64,000 bases of DNA from positions 1 through 64,000 of the forward strand of contig JAKARV010000006.1 in assembly GCA_021819205.1 (NCBI GenBank), written 5' to 3'. This document shows positions 25,461-34,878 of the stretch, one piece after another (positions within the stretch are counted from its first letter, which is position 1; every line of letters begins with the position of its first letter). This DNA comes from Actinomycetes bacterium (GTDB lineage Bacteria > Actinomycetota > Acidimicrobiia > Acidimicrobiales > Acidimicrobiaceae). The position numbers were made by a program, and so were the translations under genes. The notes beneath the pieces were generated by a model, which had not been told where the DNA came from, searched no databases, and worked only from the letters and a program-made list of their open reading frames with translations.

Positions 25461-27809
25461 ATGTCAATAGTTTCGGTTGAGCGCGAGCTCAAAGATGTTC
25501 CGGCTCGCCTGCAGTTCGAGACCGGCAAGCTGGCTCTGCAGGCTGATGGTGCGGTAGTTGCCCGCCTCGGAGATACCACGGTGCTGGTCACTGCCACCGC
25601 GTCCAAGCAGATTCGGGAGGGGATCGACTTCTTCCCGCTCACGGTCGACGTCGAGGAGCGGATGTACGCGGCCGGCAAAATTCCCGGTTCCTTCTTTCGC
25701 CGGGAGGGGAGGGCTACCGACTACGCGATCCTCACCGCGCGGTTGATCGACAGGCCAGTTAGGCCCAGCTTTCCGGACGGCTTCCGCAACGATGTTCACG
25801 TGGTTGCCACCATTCTTGGCGTGGATCTGGTCAACCCCCACGACGTTCTCGCCATCAACGGCGCGTCGGCGGCGCTCATGGTCTCCGGTATCCCCTTCGA
25901 GGGACCGGTGGGAGCGGTCCGGGTTGCCCTGGGCCCCGACGGAACCTGGATTCCTTTCCCGACCTACCAGCAGGGGGATGACTCCAGCTTCGAGCTGGTG
26001 GTAGCTGGCAGGCTTACCAGCGACCGCAGCGACATCGCCATCATGATGGTCGAAGCGGGAGGTACCGAGACCACCTGGGATATCTTTGCCGCTGGTGGTG
26101 TCATGCCCACCGAAGAGAAGGTGGCGGAGGGGCTGGTGGTCGCCAAGGAGTGGATCCGCGAATCGATCGAGCTCCAAGAAGAGTTGGTCAGCAAGGTGGA
26201 GACCAGAAAGCGGCTCGAGTGGACTCCGGTCTTCGACTACGCCGAGGATGTCTCGGCCAAGGTGTCCGAACTTGGCCGCACCCGGCTCGAGGCGGCCAAC
26301 GCCACTTTGGGCAAGCAGGAGCGGGCCCAGGCTGTGGAGGACGTAAACGCCTACGTCATGGCGGAGATGTCCACTGAGTTCGAGGGGCGCGAGAAGGAGA
26401 TCAAGGCGGCGCTCCGTTCACTGCTGAAGAGCGTCGTCCGGCAGCGGATCGTCGACGAGGGCATCCGCATGGATGGCCGCGACACCACTACGATAAGGCA
26501 GCTCACCGTGGAGGTCGGGCTGATCCCCACCGCTCACGGCTCCGGACTGTTTCAGCGTGGGGAGACCCAGGTGCTCAACATCTGCACCTTGGGGATGCCG
26601 CGGATGAACCAGCAGCTCGATACCTTGAGCATCGACGAGCAGAAGCGGTACATGCACCACTACAACATGCCGCCATTCGCCACCGGGGAGGCTGGGTTTA
26701 TGCGCGGCCCCAAGCGTCGCGAGATCGGCCATGGCCTCCTTGCCGAGCGGGCGCTCTTGCCGGTGATTCCGCCGGAGGGGGAGTTTGGCTACGCTCTGCG
26801 GCTGGTCTCAGAGGTGTTGAGTTCGAACGGCTCGACTTCGATGGCTTCGGTGTGCGGCTCTTCACTTTCGTTGATGGACGCAGGCGTTCCGATCAGGGCT
26901 ATGGTTGGCGGGATCGCCATGGGCCTTATCTACGAGGGCGGGAAGTACGTCACTTTGACCGACATTCTCGGTGCCGAGGACGCCTTTGGGGACATGGACT
27001 TCAAGGTCGCCGGGACCGGCGAGTTTGTCACCGCACTCCAGCTCGACACCAAGATCGATGGCATCCCTTCCGAAGTCCTTGGAGCGGCTCTAGAGCAGGC
27101 GCGCAGGGCAAGGATGGAGATCCTTGGAGCGATGACCGCGGTCATCTCCGAACCGAGGACGGAGGTCGCGGCTGGTGCGCCGCGGATTCTCACTCTCGAG
27201 GTTCCGATGGACAAGATCGGCGAGATAATCGGGCCAAAGGGCAAGAACATCAACGCCCTCCAGCAAGAGACCGGTGCGGACGTGGAGGTAAGCGATGACG
27301 GAGTCGTCGGCCGCGTAGTTATCGGCTCTCGAGACCTGGCGGCGGCCAAGGAGGCCGAGCGGAGGATCTTGCTGATCTTGAACCCGCCGGAGGCGACTCT
27401 TGGGGCTGTTTACCAGGGCAAGGTCGTGGGGATCACCAAGTTTGGCGCGTTTGTGAACATCCTTCCCGGAAAAGACGGACTGGTCCACATCTCCAAGTTG
27501 GGGAGGGGTAGCCGGGTTGAGCGGGTCGAGGACGTGCTCGAGCTGAATCAGGAGATCTCGGTCCGGGTTGACGAGATCGATCGGAACGGGAAGCTTGCGC
27601 TCTCCATCGTCGACGGGGAGTCCGAGGAAGCAGAGGTCCGTCACGAAGGCCATCGCGATGCCCATCGCGAGGAGCGGGCCGAGTCTCCCGCGCCCAAGGG
27701 AAACCGGGTCTCTTTCGAGGAGGATTTCGAGAGCGAGCTTTCGCAGGAGATTGGCGATCTTGGGCCGCGGATCGACCCCTCGCGTTCAGAGCAGAGACCG
27801 CGCCGGTAG
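25461..27809 (+). CDS. pnp: Polyribonucleotide nucleotidyltransferase (PNPase)
   Basis: Phosphorolytic 3'-5' exoribonuclease of mRNA decay, which in actinobacteria can also add 3' tails. The 782-residue protein starts at ATG 25461 (AAGGAG upstream). It has two RNase PH domains (about 5-225 and 325-550), with the active-site GDMDFKVAGT motif in the second and the helical linker between them. The KH domain follows (IIGPKGKNINALQQETGA), then S1 (GKVVGITKFGAFVNILPG) and an acidic, disordered tail. The peptidase M16 gene that often follows pnp is absent. dapB comes next. Confidence 0.96.
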   Translation: MSIVSVERELKDVPARLQFETGKLALQADGAVVARLGDTTVLVTATASKQIREGIDFFPLTVDVEERMYAAGKIPGSFFRREGRATDYAILTARLIDRPVRPSFPDGFRNDVHVVATILGVDLVNPHDVLAINGASAALMVSGIPFEGPVGAVRVALGPDGTWIPFPTYQQGDDSSFELVVAGRLTSDRSDIAIMMVEAGGTETTWDIFAAGGVMPTEEKVAEGLVVAKEWIRESIELQEELVSKVETRKRLEWTPVFDYAEDVSAKVSELGRTRLEAANATLGKQERAQAVEDVNAYVMAEMSTEFEGREKEIKAALRSLLKSVVRQRIVDEGIRMDGRDTTTIRQLTVEVGLIPTAHGSGLFQRGETQVLNICTLGMPRMNQQLDTLSIDEQKRYMHHYNMPPFATGEAGFMRGPKRREIGHGLLAERALLPVIPPEGEFGYALRLVSEVLSSNGSTSMASVCGSSLSLMDAGVPIRAMVGGIAMGLIYEGGKYVTLTDILGAEDAFGDMDFKVAGTGEFVTALQLDTKIDGIPSEVLGAALEQARRARMEILGAMTAVISEPRTEVAAGAPRILTLEVPMDKIGEIIGPKGKNINALQQETGADVEVSDDGVVGRVVIGSRDLAAAKEAERRILLILNPPEATLGAVYQGKVVGITKFGAFVNILPGKDGLVHISKLGRGSRVERVEDVLELNQEISVRVDEIDRNGKLALSIVDGESEEAEVRHEGHRDAHREERAESPAPKGNRVSFEEDFESELSQEIGDLGPRIDPSRSEQRPRR

Positions 27810-27831
27810 GAGTGGCTTCGGCAACTCCGGC

Positions 27832-27847
27832 TAGCATTGGCGCCATG
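27832..27847 (+). promoter_or_regulatory. -10 box positioned for leaderless dapB mRNA
   Basis: TAGCAT at 27832-27837 lies 7 nt ahead of the dapB ATG at 27845, with no ribosome-binding site between. It has the same hexamer and nearly the same spacing as in front of proS. The -35 is not recognisable. Confidence 0.4.
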
Positions 27848-28648
27848 CGAGTTGGCGTATACGGAGCTGGCGGGAAAGTTGGGGTCACCGTCTGCCGGGC
27901 GCTGATGGACGATGGCGGCTTCGATCTGGTTGCCGCTGTCGATCCCAAGCTTGCCGGGATCGACATGGGACAGGTGCTCGGGTCGGCGGCTGTCGGGCTG
28001 ATCGCCGCCGGTGGCTACGAGGAGTTCCAGCGTGCCAGGGCCGAGGTTGTTGTCGACTTCTCCGAGCCGAGGAGTTCGGGCGCTATGCTCCCAAAGCTCG
28101 CCGGTTTTGGGATCTCGGCGGTAGTGGGCACGACCGGCTTTACTCCATTGGAGCTGGGCCGGATCAAGGCTGCGTACGGCGAGTCGGAGGCTGCTTGCCT
28201 GATCAGCGCGAACTTTTCGATCGGCGCGATCATGATGATCAAATGCGCTGAGCTGGTCTCCCCGTACTTTGATACCATCGAGATCATCGAGTTGCACCAC
28301 GATGAGAAGATTGACGCTCCGTCGGGAACCGCTCTCTCCACCGCCAGCCGGATCGATGAGGCGCGGAAGGCGGCGAGCGCTGCCCCGCTGCCTGCGGATC
28401 CGACGCGTTCGCTCCGTCTTGAAGGCGCTCGCGGAGCCCGGAGTGACTCCGGTATTGCCATCCACTCGGTTCGAATGCGGGGGATGGTAGCGCACCAGGA
28501 GGTCATCTTTGGCACCAGGGGGCAGACCCTCACCATCCGCCACGACTCCTACGACCGGAGTTCATTTGTTCCGGGGGTTTTTTTGGCCCTGCGCCGGATC
28601 GCCGGCCTCAGGGGTTTTATCGATGGATTCGAACAGCTGATCGAGTGA
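27845..28648 (+). CDS. dapB: 4-hydroxy-tetrahydrodipicolinate reductase
   Basis: NAD(P)H-dependent step of lysine/diaminopimelate synthesis. The ATG at 27845 gives 267 residues beginning MRVGVYGAGGKVG, the dinucleotide fold with GxGGxxG. Other motifs are VGTTGFT, the catalytic ELHHDEKIDAPSGTAL and a C-terminal REVIFGT-like strand (HQEVIFGTRGQ). A GTG at 27812 is in frame, but the 11 extra residues precede the conserved fold. It is followed by dapA at 12 bp, so the two successive enzymes are co-transcribed. Confidence 0.94.
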   Translation: MRVGVYGAGGKVGVTVCRALMDDGGFDLVAAVDPKLAGIDMGQVLGSAAVGLIAAGGYEEFQRARAEVVVDFSEPRSSGAMLPKLAGFGISAVVGTTGFTPLELGRIKAAYGESEAACLISANFSIGAIMMIKCAELVSPYFDTIEIIELHHDEKIDAPSGTALSTASRIDEARKAASAAPLPADPTRSLRLEGARGARSDSGIAIHSVRMRGMVAHQEVIFGTRGQTLTIRHDSYDRSSFVPGVFLALRRIAGLRGFIDGFEQLIE

Positions 28649-28660
28649 ATTGGAGGAGGC

Positions 28661-29581
28661 ATGGACGTGTACCGCTTTGGGCGGATGATGACGGCTATCG
28701 TTACTCCGTTTGAACCCAGTGGGAGCGTTGACTTCCCGGCATTAGAGCGGGTAGCCAGATACCTGGAGGCGGCGGGCAACGACGCCTTGGTGGTCACCGG
28801 CTCGACCGGCGAGTCGGCGACGCTCACCGATGGTGAGCGCTACGAGGTCTGGAGGGCGGTCGTCGAGGCGACCACGATTCCGGTGATCGCCGGTGCGACG
28901 ACGAACGACACCGCTCACTCGTTGCGGCTGGTCGCCGAGGCAGAGCGGGCCGGTGCTCAAGGGATCCTCGCGGTCACCCCGTACTACAACCGGCCACCGC
29001 AGGCCGGACTCGTCAGACACTTTGGGGCGATCTGCGACGCTACGGAGCTGCCGGTGATTCTCTACGACATTCCGGTGAGGACCGGGCGCAAGATCGCCAT
29101 CAACACCACGCTGGAGCTGATCGGGCGCCACTCCAACCTGGTTGGAGTGAAGGACGCCTCCGGCGACGTGGTGGGCGCTGGGCAACTCCTTGCCGCGGCT
29201 TCTCGGGAGATCGTTCTGTACTCTGGCGACGACGCGTTGCTTCTTCCCTTCCTTTCGGTTGGAGGGTACGGGCTGATCTCGGTCGCCGGACACTGGGCTA
29301 CTCCGGTGTTTGCGGCGCTGATCGACGCCTTTGCGAAGGGGGATGTGGCCCGGGCAGTGCGGTTGGGGGCGGTATTGGACGAATCTTGCCGCTTCGAGAC
29401 CGGCGATCTCTATCCGAATCCGATTCCGAGCAAGGCAATGCTCACCGAGCTTGGCCTGCTCTCGCCGGTACTGCGCTCCCCGATGATCGATGTGCCGGCG
29501 GAGCTGTTTCCGATGGCTAGGCGGGTCTTTGACGGGCTGGTTGCGGCGGCGCGCTCGGAGGGGATAGAGCTTGGTGAGTAG
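28661..29581 (+). CDS. dapA: 4-hydroxy-tetrahydrodipicolinate synthase
   Basis: Condenses pyruvate with aspartate semialdehyde at the entry to lysine/diaminopimelate synthesis. The 306-residue TIM barrel starts at ATG 28661 after GGAGGAGG. Motifs are GSTGESATLT, the proton-relay Tyr in YDIPVRTG and the Schiff-base Lys in GVKDASGD. It overlaps the rnj start by 11 bp, the frequent dapA-rnj arrangement in actinobacteria. Confidence 0.95.
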   Translation: MDVYRFGRMMTAIVTPFEPSGSVDFPALERVARYLEAAGNDALVVTGSTGESATLTDGERYEVWRAVVEATTIPVIAGATTNDTAHSLRLVAEAERAGAQGILAVTPYYNRPPQAGLVRHFGAICDATELPVILYDIPVRTGRKIAINTTLELIGRHSNLVGVKDASGDVVGAGQLLAAASREIVLYSGDDALLLPFLSVGGYGLISVAGHWATPVFAALIDAFAKGDVARAVRLGAVLDESCRFETGDLYPNPIPSKAMLTELGLLSPVLRSPMIDVPAELFPMARRVFDGLVAAARSEGIELGE

Positions 29582-31232
29582 GGAGCCAGTTCGCGTAGAG
29601 TTTCTCGGCGGCTTGGGGGAGATAGGCCGGAACGCGGCGCTCGTGAGCCAGGGGCTGGATGCGATGCTCATCGACTTCGGGGTGATGTTTCCGAAGGCGG
29701 ACATGCCCGGGGTTGATCTGGTTCTCCCTGACTTCAGGGCGATCTCCGACCGGGAGATCCGGCTTCATGGGGTGGTGGTCACTCATGGACACGAGGACCA
29801 CATCGGCGGGTTGCCCTATCTCCTTCGCGAGGTGCCGGCGCCGGTCTACGGTTCGCGCTTCACTATCGAGCTGGTCTCGGCGCGGCTCAAGGAGCACAAG
29901 CTGCTGGCCTCCTCCGAACTGGTGGTGGTGGAGGACTACGGTACCGTTCAAATCGGACCGTTCCGGGTCGAGCTCATCCCGGTCACCCACTCGGTTCCGG
30001 ATGCGATGTCGGTGGCGGTCTACACCAGCGAGGGGGTTATCTTCCACACCGGGGACTTCAAGATCGATAGCGCTCCGGTGGATCACCGGCAGATGGGGTT
30101 GTCGCGGCTGGCGGTGCTGGGACGCGAGCAAGGGATCCGGCTCCTGCTCTCGGACTCTACCAACGCCGAAGAGGGAGGCTACACCGCCTCTGAGTCATCG
30201 GTATTTCCGTCGCTCGCGGAGATCTTCTACTCCAACCCGGGAAAGCGGATCGTGATCGCCTGCTTCGCCTCCCACCTCCACCGGATTTTGCAGATCACCC
30301 AGATCGCCGAGTTGGTTGGGCGGAAGGTTGTCTTCATGGGACGGTCGCTGAAGCGCAACGTCAGCCTTGGGGTCGATCTTGGCATTATCCCCAAGCGGAT
30401 ACTGGACGAGTCTATCGAGGTGGAGCGGATCGACGCTTTCGATCCAGAGGAGATCTGCGTGATCGCCACCGGCAGCCAGGGGGAGCAGATGGCGGTGCTT
30501 CACACGCTGGCCTTCCAGCCGGAGCGGTTTTTCAAGATTGGGGAGAACGATCTGGTGATCTTCTCTTCCGACGTGATTCCTGGGAACGAATCCGCGGTCA
30601 ATCGGTTGATCAACCAGTTTGCCCGGCTTGGGGTGCGCTCCATCTATCCGCCGATGAAAACGGTGCACGCCTCCGGCCACGCAAAGCGCGAGGAGCTGGC
30701 GACGGTGCTCTCGCTTGCCTCCCCGGAGTTCTTCATCCCGGTTCACGGCGAGTACCGCCAGATGAGCGCCCACGCTGATCTGGCGCGCAAGCTTGGAGTC
30801 GTCACCAAGGAGGTGCTGGTGTGCCAGGACGGCGAGGAGATTGTGCTCTCCGGCAACGGATTGGAGCGGCATCCGACCGGCTATGGGGAGTACCTCTACG
30901 TTGACGGAGTCGTCGGCGATGTCTCCCGGGGACTGCTTCGCGACCGGCGAGTCCTCTCCGAGGACGGGGTCGTGGTGGTCGCAGTCACCGTTGACTCGGC
31001 GGGCGTGCTCCAGGGAGCTCCGGAGATGCTCTCGATTGGGTGGGTCCACGACGAGCGCGAGGAGGAGCTCCTCGACGAGGTGGGAACCTTGGTGGCCAAG
31101 TACTTTGAAGGACTGGTAGGCCCGCTCGGAGAGGGCGAGATCCGGGAGGAGTTGAAACGCAGGGTGGGCAAGTTCGTTCGGGAGCGCACCAAGCGGAGGC
31201 CGATGATCGTCTCTCTCATCACCGAGGTCTGA
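29571..31232 (+). CDS. rnj: Ribonuclease J
   Basis: A metallo-beta-lactamase/beta-CASP endo- and 5'-exoribonuclease for rRNA and mRNA processing. It has 553 residues from GTG 29571, inside the end of dapA. The zinc motif is THGHEDHIGG, with further ligands in FHTGDFKID and PVHGEYRQMSAHA, and the C-terminal RNase J domain follows. With pnp nearby, the region encodes two major RNA-decay enzymes. Confidence 0.95.
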   Translation: MVSREPVRVEFLGGLGEIGRNAALVSQGLDAMLIDFGVMFPKADMPGVDLVLPDFRAISDREIRLHGVVVTHGHEDHIGGLPYLLREVPAPVYGSRFTIELVSARLKEHKLLASSELVVVEDYGTVQIGPFRVELIPVTHSVPDAMSVAVYTSEGVIFHTGDFKIDSAPVDHRQMGLSRLAVLGREQGIRLLLSDSTNAEEGGYTASESSVFPSLAEIFYSNPGKRIVIACFASHLHRILQITQIAELVGRKVVFMGRSLKRNVSLGVDLGIIPKRILDESIEVERIDAFDPEEICVIATGSQGEQMAVLHTLAFQPERFFKIGENDLVIFSSDVIPGNESAVNRLINQFARLGVRSIYPPMKTVHASGHAKREELATVLSLASPEFFIPVHGEYRQMSAHADLARKLGVVTKEVLVCQDGEEIVLSGNGLERHPTGYGEYLYVDGVVGDVSRGLLRDRRVLSEDGVVVVAVTVDSAGVLQGAPEMLSIGWVHDEREEELLDEVGTLVAKYFEGLVGPLGEGEIREELKRRVGKFVRERTKRRPMIVSLITEV

Positions 31233-31233
31233 G

Positions 31234-33501
31234 ATGGCGACGCGCGCAACCGGGGGATCGCGCGGGCGCAGTCCGTCGCCGAGGCGGCCAACCTCGCGAT
31301 CGAAACCAGTCGCGAAAGGAGCATCCAAAGGGGGTAGCAAGGTGGCCGCCAAGTCCCGCGCAAGCGCCTCGGGAAAAGGGCAGCAAGAGCTGCACTGGAG
31401 TCGCGAGGCCTCCGGGCTGACCTGGGCGGTGCTCTCGCTCATGGCGCTCTTTGTCGCCTACTCCGGGCTTTTCGGGGGGCTGGGGAACGCCCTTCACCTG
31501 GCTGGCGAGGAGATCGCCGGACCCGCGGCGTGGACGGTTTACGTGGTCGCGAGCCTTGCCGGGCTCGCGGTGTTGCTGCGGTTCCAGGGACTCCCCCGGT
31601 GGCCGTGGAGCTACGCGGCGCTTTTGGAGTTTGCCGTGTGCACCTGGGTCGTCGTTGAGGAGGGGACCGTGCGCGCAAGGGGACTTGCGGAGCGCGGGCT
31701 GATCTCGGGGGTGGCGGGAAGGGCGCTTGTCGCGCTGGCCGGAACCTCCGGCACCCTGATCATTTTGGCGACCCTGGCGGTGGTGCTGGTCGCAGCGCTT
31801 GCCGGTGTGCGGGTGCAGACGCTTGCACCCCGAGTCGTTGCCTGGCTGCTTTCGGGCTCTTCCGAAAAGCCGGCAAGGCAAAGCGGGAAAAAACCGGTAT
31901 CGGCTGATGTTTTCGAGCCGGCTGAGGGTCAAGAGGATGAGGCGCTCGCCTTCGAGTCACCGCCGGTGGAGCAGATCGTACTTCCGGCCGAGCCTACGCC
32001 GGTTTCACCGGCGGTCGCAGTCGAGGTCCACGAACCTCCAGCTTCCGTTCCCGGACCGGCCGGGAATCGTTGGCGGCTTCCAAAAACTTCGTTGCTGGGA
32101 AGAGGTACTCGAGCCCGGGTGGATCGGAACGGCCTGATCCGCAGGGGGCAGGTCCTCCAAGGTGCGCTCTCGTCCCACGGCGTCGCGGTGTCGGTCGTGG
32201 GGATGACGGTCGGTCCAACCGTAACCCGCTACGAACTCGAGCTTGGTGAGGGGGTGAAGGTGGCCCGGGTACTCTCGCTCCAGCGGGACATCGCCTACGC
32301 CATGGCCGCAGCCGACGTCCGCATTCTTGCCCCGATACCAGGAAAGAGCGCTATCGGAGTGGAGGTTCCCAATCAGACGAGGGAGATCGTAACCCTTGGC
32401 GATGTCTTTGCCTCCAGCCAGATGGCCAGGGCGTCGAGGGTGCTCGACGTCCCGCTTGGGCAAGACATCGCCGGCGTTACCACCGTGCTCGATCTGGCAA
32501 CCATGCCGCACGTGCTCATCGCCGGTTCAACCGGTTCGGGAAAGTCTTCCCTGATCAACTCGGTTCTGGTCGGCTTGCTGGTTCGCAACACCCCGCGCGA
32601 CCTCCGGATGATTTTGGTCGACCCGAAGCGGGTCGAACTTAGCCAGTACTCCGGCCTTCCCCACCTCCTCACCCAGGTGGTGGTGGACCCGAAGAAGGCG
32701 GCGCACGCCCTCAACTGGGCGGTCGCCGAGATGGAGCGCCGTTACGACATCCTCGCCAACTGGGGTGTCCGCGACATATCCGGCTACCGGCAGCTCCCGG
32801 CTGACGCCGACTTCGGCGAGGAGGGGGCCCCGGAGGAGCTGCCCTACATCCTGGTGGTCGTCGACGAGCTCAACGATCTGATGATGGCGGCACCGCGCGA
32901 CGTCGAGGATTCGATCTGCCGCATTGCCCAGAAGGCGAGAGCGGTCGGTATCCACCTGGTCCTCGCGACCCAGAGGCCATCGGTGGACGTCATCACCGGG
33001 GTGATCAAGACCAACGTGCCATCGCGGATCGCGTTCGCGGTCGCCTCCCAGACCGACTCCAGGGTGATCCTGGACCAGCCGGGAGCGGAGAAGCTGGTCG
33101 GGCGGGGAGACATGCTGGTAGTAACTGCGGCCAGTTCGCAGGCCCACCGCCTCCAGGCGCCGTGGGTTGCCGAGACCGAGGTGGCCTCCGTAGTCGGTTT
33201 CTGGCGACGGCAGGGGACGCCAAGTTTTGTGGAAGAGCTGGAGAAGGCGGAGGAGTCGGCGCGTGGCCGGGAAGCTGGAGGTGATGATATCGACGAGCTG
33301 TTCGGGGCGGCGGCGAGGCTGGTCGTCGAGTCCGCCGCCGGTTCTACCTCGATGCTCCAGCGCCGGCTGAAGGTGGGGTTTGCCCGCGCCGGCCGGCTGA
33401 TGGACCTCCTCGAGGAGCACGGGATCGTCGGTCCACCCGAGGGTTCCAAGCAGCGCCAAGTTTTGATAACGCCGGACGAGCTCGACGAGATGGGCCTTTA
33501 G
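31234..33501 (+). CDS. ftsK: DNA translocase FtsK/SpoIIIE
   Basis: Pumps chromosomal DNA through the division septum and activates Xer recombination. It has 755 residues from ATG 31234. Order: basic N-terminus, four membrane helices (about 60-210), a short Pro-rich linker (210-285), alpha/beta motor domains with Walker A GSTGSGKSS near residue 430 and Walker B in YILVVVDEL, and the winged-helix gamma domain at the C-terminus that reads KOPS sites. The linker is short compared with E. coli FtsK. The tyrosine recombinase at 6619 is a candidate partner. Confidence 0.94.
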   Translation: MATRATGGSRGRSPSPRRPTSRSKPVAKGASKGGSKVAAKSRASASGKGQQELHWSREASGLTWAVLSLMALFVAYSGLFGGLGNALHLAGEEIAGPAAWTVYVVASLAGLAVLLRFQGLPRWPWSYAALLEFAVCTWVVVEEGTVRARGLAERGLISGVAGRALVALAGTSGTLIILATLAVVLVAALAGVRVQTLAPRVVAWLLSGSSEKPARQSGKKPVSADVFEPAEGQEDEALAFESPPVEQIVLPAEPTPVSPAVAVEVHEPPASVPGPAGNRWRLPKTSLLGRGTRARVDRNGLIRRGQVLQGALSSHGVAVSVVGMTVGPTVTRYELELGEGVKVARVLSLQRDIAYAMAAADVRILAPIPGKSAIGVEVPNQTREIVTLGDVFASSQMARASRVLDVPLGQDIAGVTTVLDLATMPHVLIAGSTGSGKSSLINSVLVGLLVRNTPRDLRMILVDPKRVELSQYSGLPHLLTQVVVDPKKAAHALNWAVAEMERRYDILANWGVRDISGYRQLPADADFGEEGAPEELPYILVVVDELNDLMMAAPRDVEDSICRIAQKARAVGIHLVLATQRPSVDVITGVIKTNVPSRIAFAVASQTDSRVILDQPGAEKLVGRGDMLVVTAASSQAHRLQAPWVAETEVASVVGFWRRQGTPSFVEELEKAEESARGREAGGDDIDELFGAAARLVVESAAGSTSMLQRRLKVGFARAGRLMDLLEEHGIVGPPEGSKQRQVLITPDELDEMGL

Positions 33502-33513
33502 CCGCCGCAGCCT

Positions 33514-33561
33514 TGCGATTAACCAACCCTTCATGCTTTCGATTAGCCGAGCCGGTATATT
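33514..33561 (+). promoter_or_regulatory. Promoter region of the dac-thrB pair with direct repeat
   Basis: A -10-like TATATT lies at 33556-33561, 40 bp before the carboxypeptidase ATG. Immediately upstream are two direct repeats, CGATTAACCAACCC (33516-33529) and CGATTAGCCGAGCC (33540-33553), 11 of 14 identical and 24 bp apart. They could be an activator or repressor site. A -35 is not clear. Confidence 0.4.
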
Positions 33562-33600
33562 GGGGACTTCGCAGTTTCTTATTGGAGTTGGAGGCGTGGT

Positions 33601-34878
33601 ATGGCGGGTAAGGATCAGTGGGTCAAGCCGAGCAGCACGAGGGGGAGAAGGCGCGGAGGCGGCTCGGCGATCTTTGCCAGGAGGCTGGCGGTTGGCGCGC
33701 TGATCGTGGTGATCCTGATCGCGGCGCTAAGCGTGATTCAACTACTCCGGCCGGTACCCGCCCCCACCTTCAACTCCACGCTCTCGGCCACCGTGCTTCC
33801 AGGACCGCGCCCGTCGATAGCGTGGCCAGCCCAGGGAGAGGCGGCGGCTGAGATCCTTGGGGTTGGAAGCCTTGGCCGCTCCGGCGGTTCCACGCCTACC
33901 CAGATTGCTTCGGTCGCAAAGATGATGACCGCGCTGCTGGTGGTCCACGAGCACCCGCTGTCTCTGGGGCAAGGGGGCCCGACGTTGACCATGACCCAGC
34001 AGGACTATCAGATCTATCTAGCGGACAAGAACGCCCAGGATTCGGTGATGGCGATTGCCCCTGGCGAGCGGCTCGACGAGTTCCAGCTCCTCGAGGCGCT
34101 GCTTATTCCCTCCGCGGACAACATTGCAACTGTGCTCGCGAACTGGGACGCCGGCTCGGTCCCGGCATTCGTAGCCAAGATGAACGCCTACGCCGCCTCG
34201 CTTGGCCTCACTCACACCCACTACGGTGATCCAAGTGGCCTTACCCCCTCCACCACCTCCACCCCATCCAATCAGCTGCAGCTGGCGTCGCTGGTTCTGC
34301 AGAACCCGGTGCTGGCGCAAATCGTCTCCGAAGCCCAGGCGACGCTTCCGGTGGCCGGCACGGTCTACAACGTCGACTACGCGCTTGGGCACGACAACAT
34401 CGTCGGGGTCAAGACCGGTTCGATCTTGACCGGCAACTTCGTCATGGCGACGCAGCTTCCGGTGGGGTCGAGCGCGGCCTCCGCGCCGGGGACGGTAGGC
34501 GTCGGCGTCATTTTGGATCAGGGTGGCGTACAGCCCCTGATCACGGCGCTTGACGCTGGCAAGACCATGGCCAAGTCGATGCGGACGGTGGTGAGGCGGG
34601 TAACCGTAATCCGCAAGGGGGAGGTTGTTGGAGACCTGTCCGTTCCCGGCGGGAGTTCGGTGCCGGTCGTGGTCCGATCGTCGGTGAGCCTTCTTGGATG
34701 GGGTGGCCTTTCGGAGTCGCTGACCCCGGTCCTTGCCAAGCAGCTTTACGGCCTCAAGGCGGGTGCCAAAGTTGGGACTTTGACCGTCTCGGTCGGGCAG
34801 CAGGTGAAGGTCATCCCGCTCTTTGTGAGCGGGGCGATCGTCCACCCGTCGGTGATGTGGCGGCTCACCAACCTGTGA
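33601..34878 (+). CDS. D-alanyl-D-alanine carboxypeptidase (penicillin-binding protein, S11)
   Basis: Trims the terminal D-Ala of peptidoglycan stem peptides outside the cell membrane. It has 425 residues from ATG 33601: a basic cytoplasmic start (RGRRRGGGS), one signal-anchor helix (about 29-50), then the serine peptidase domain with SVAKMM (SxxK), SADN (SxN) and KTGS (KTG), all three active-site motifs. A beta-rich C-terminal domain follows, as in DacA-type enzymes. It is placed between ftsK and thrB, whose GTG start overlaps its stop. Confidence 0.88.
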   Translation: MAGKDQWVKPSSTRGRRRGGGSAIFARRLAVGALIVVILIAALSVIQLLRPVPAPTFNSTLSATVLPGPRPSIAWPAQGEAAAEILGVGSLGRSGGSTPTQIASVAKMMTALLVVHEHPLSLGQGGPTLTMTQQDYQIYLADKNAQDSVMAIAPGERLDEFQLLEALLIPSADNIATVLANWDAGSVPAFVAKMNAYAASLGLTHTHYGDPSGLTPSTTSTPSNQLQLASLVLQNPVLAQIVSEAQATLPVAGTVYNVDYALGHDNIVGVKTGSILTGNFVMATQLPVGSSAASAPGTVGVGVILDQGGVQPLITALDAGKTMAKSMRTVVRRVTVIRKGEVVGDLSVPGGSSVPVVVRSSVSLLGWGGLSESLTPVLAKQLYGLKAGAKVGTLTVSVGQQVKVIPLFVSGAIVHPSVMWRLTNL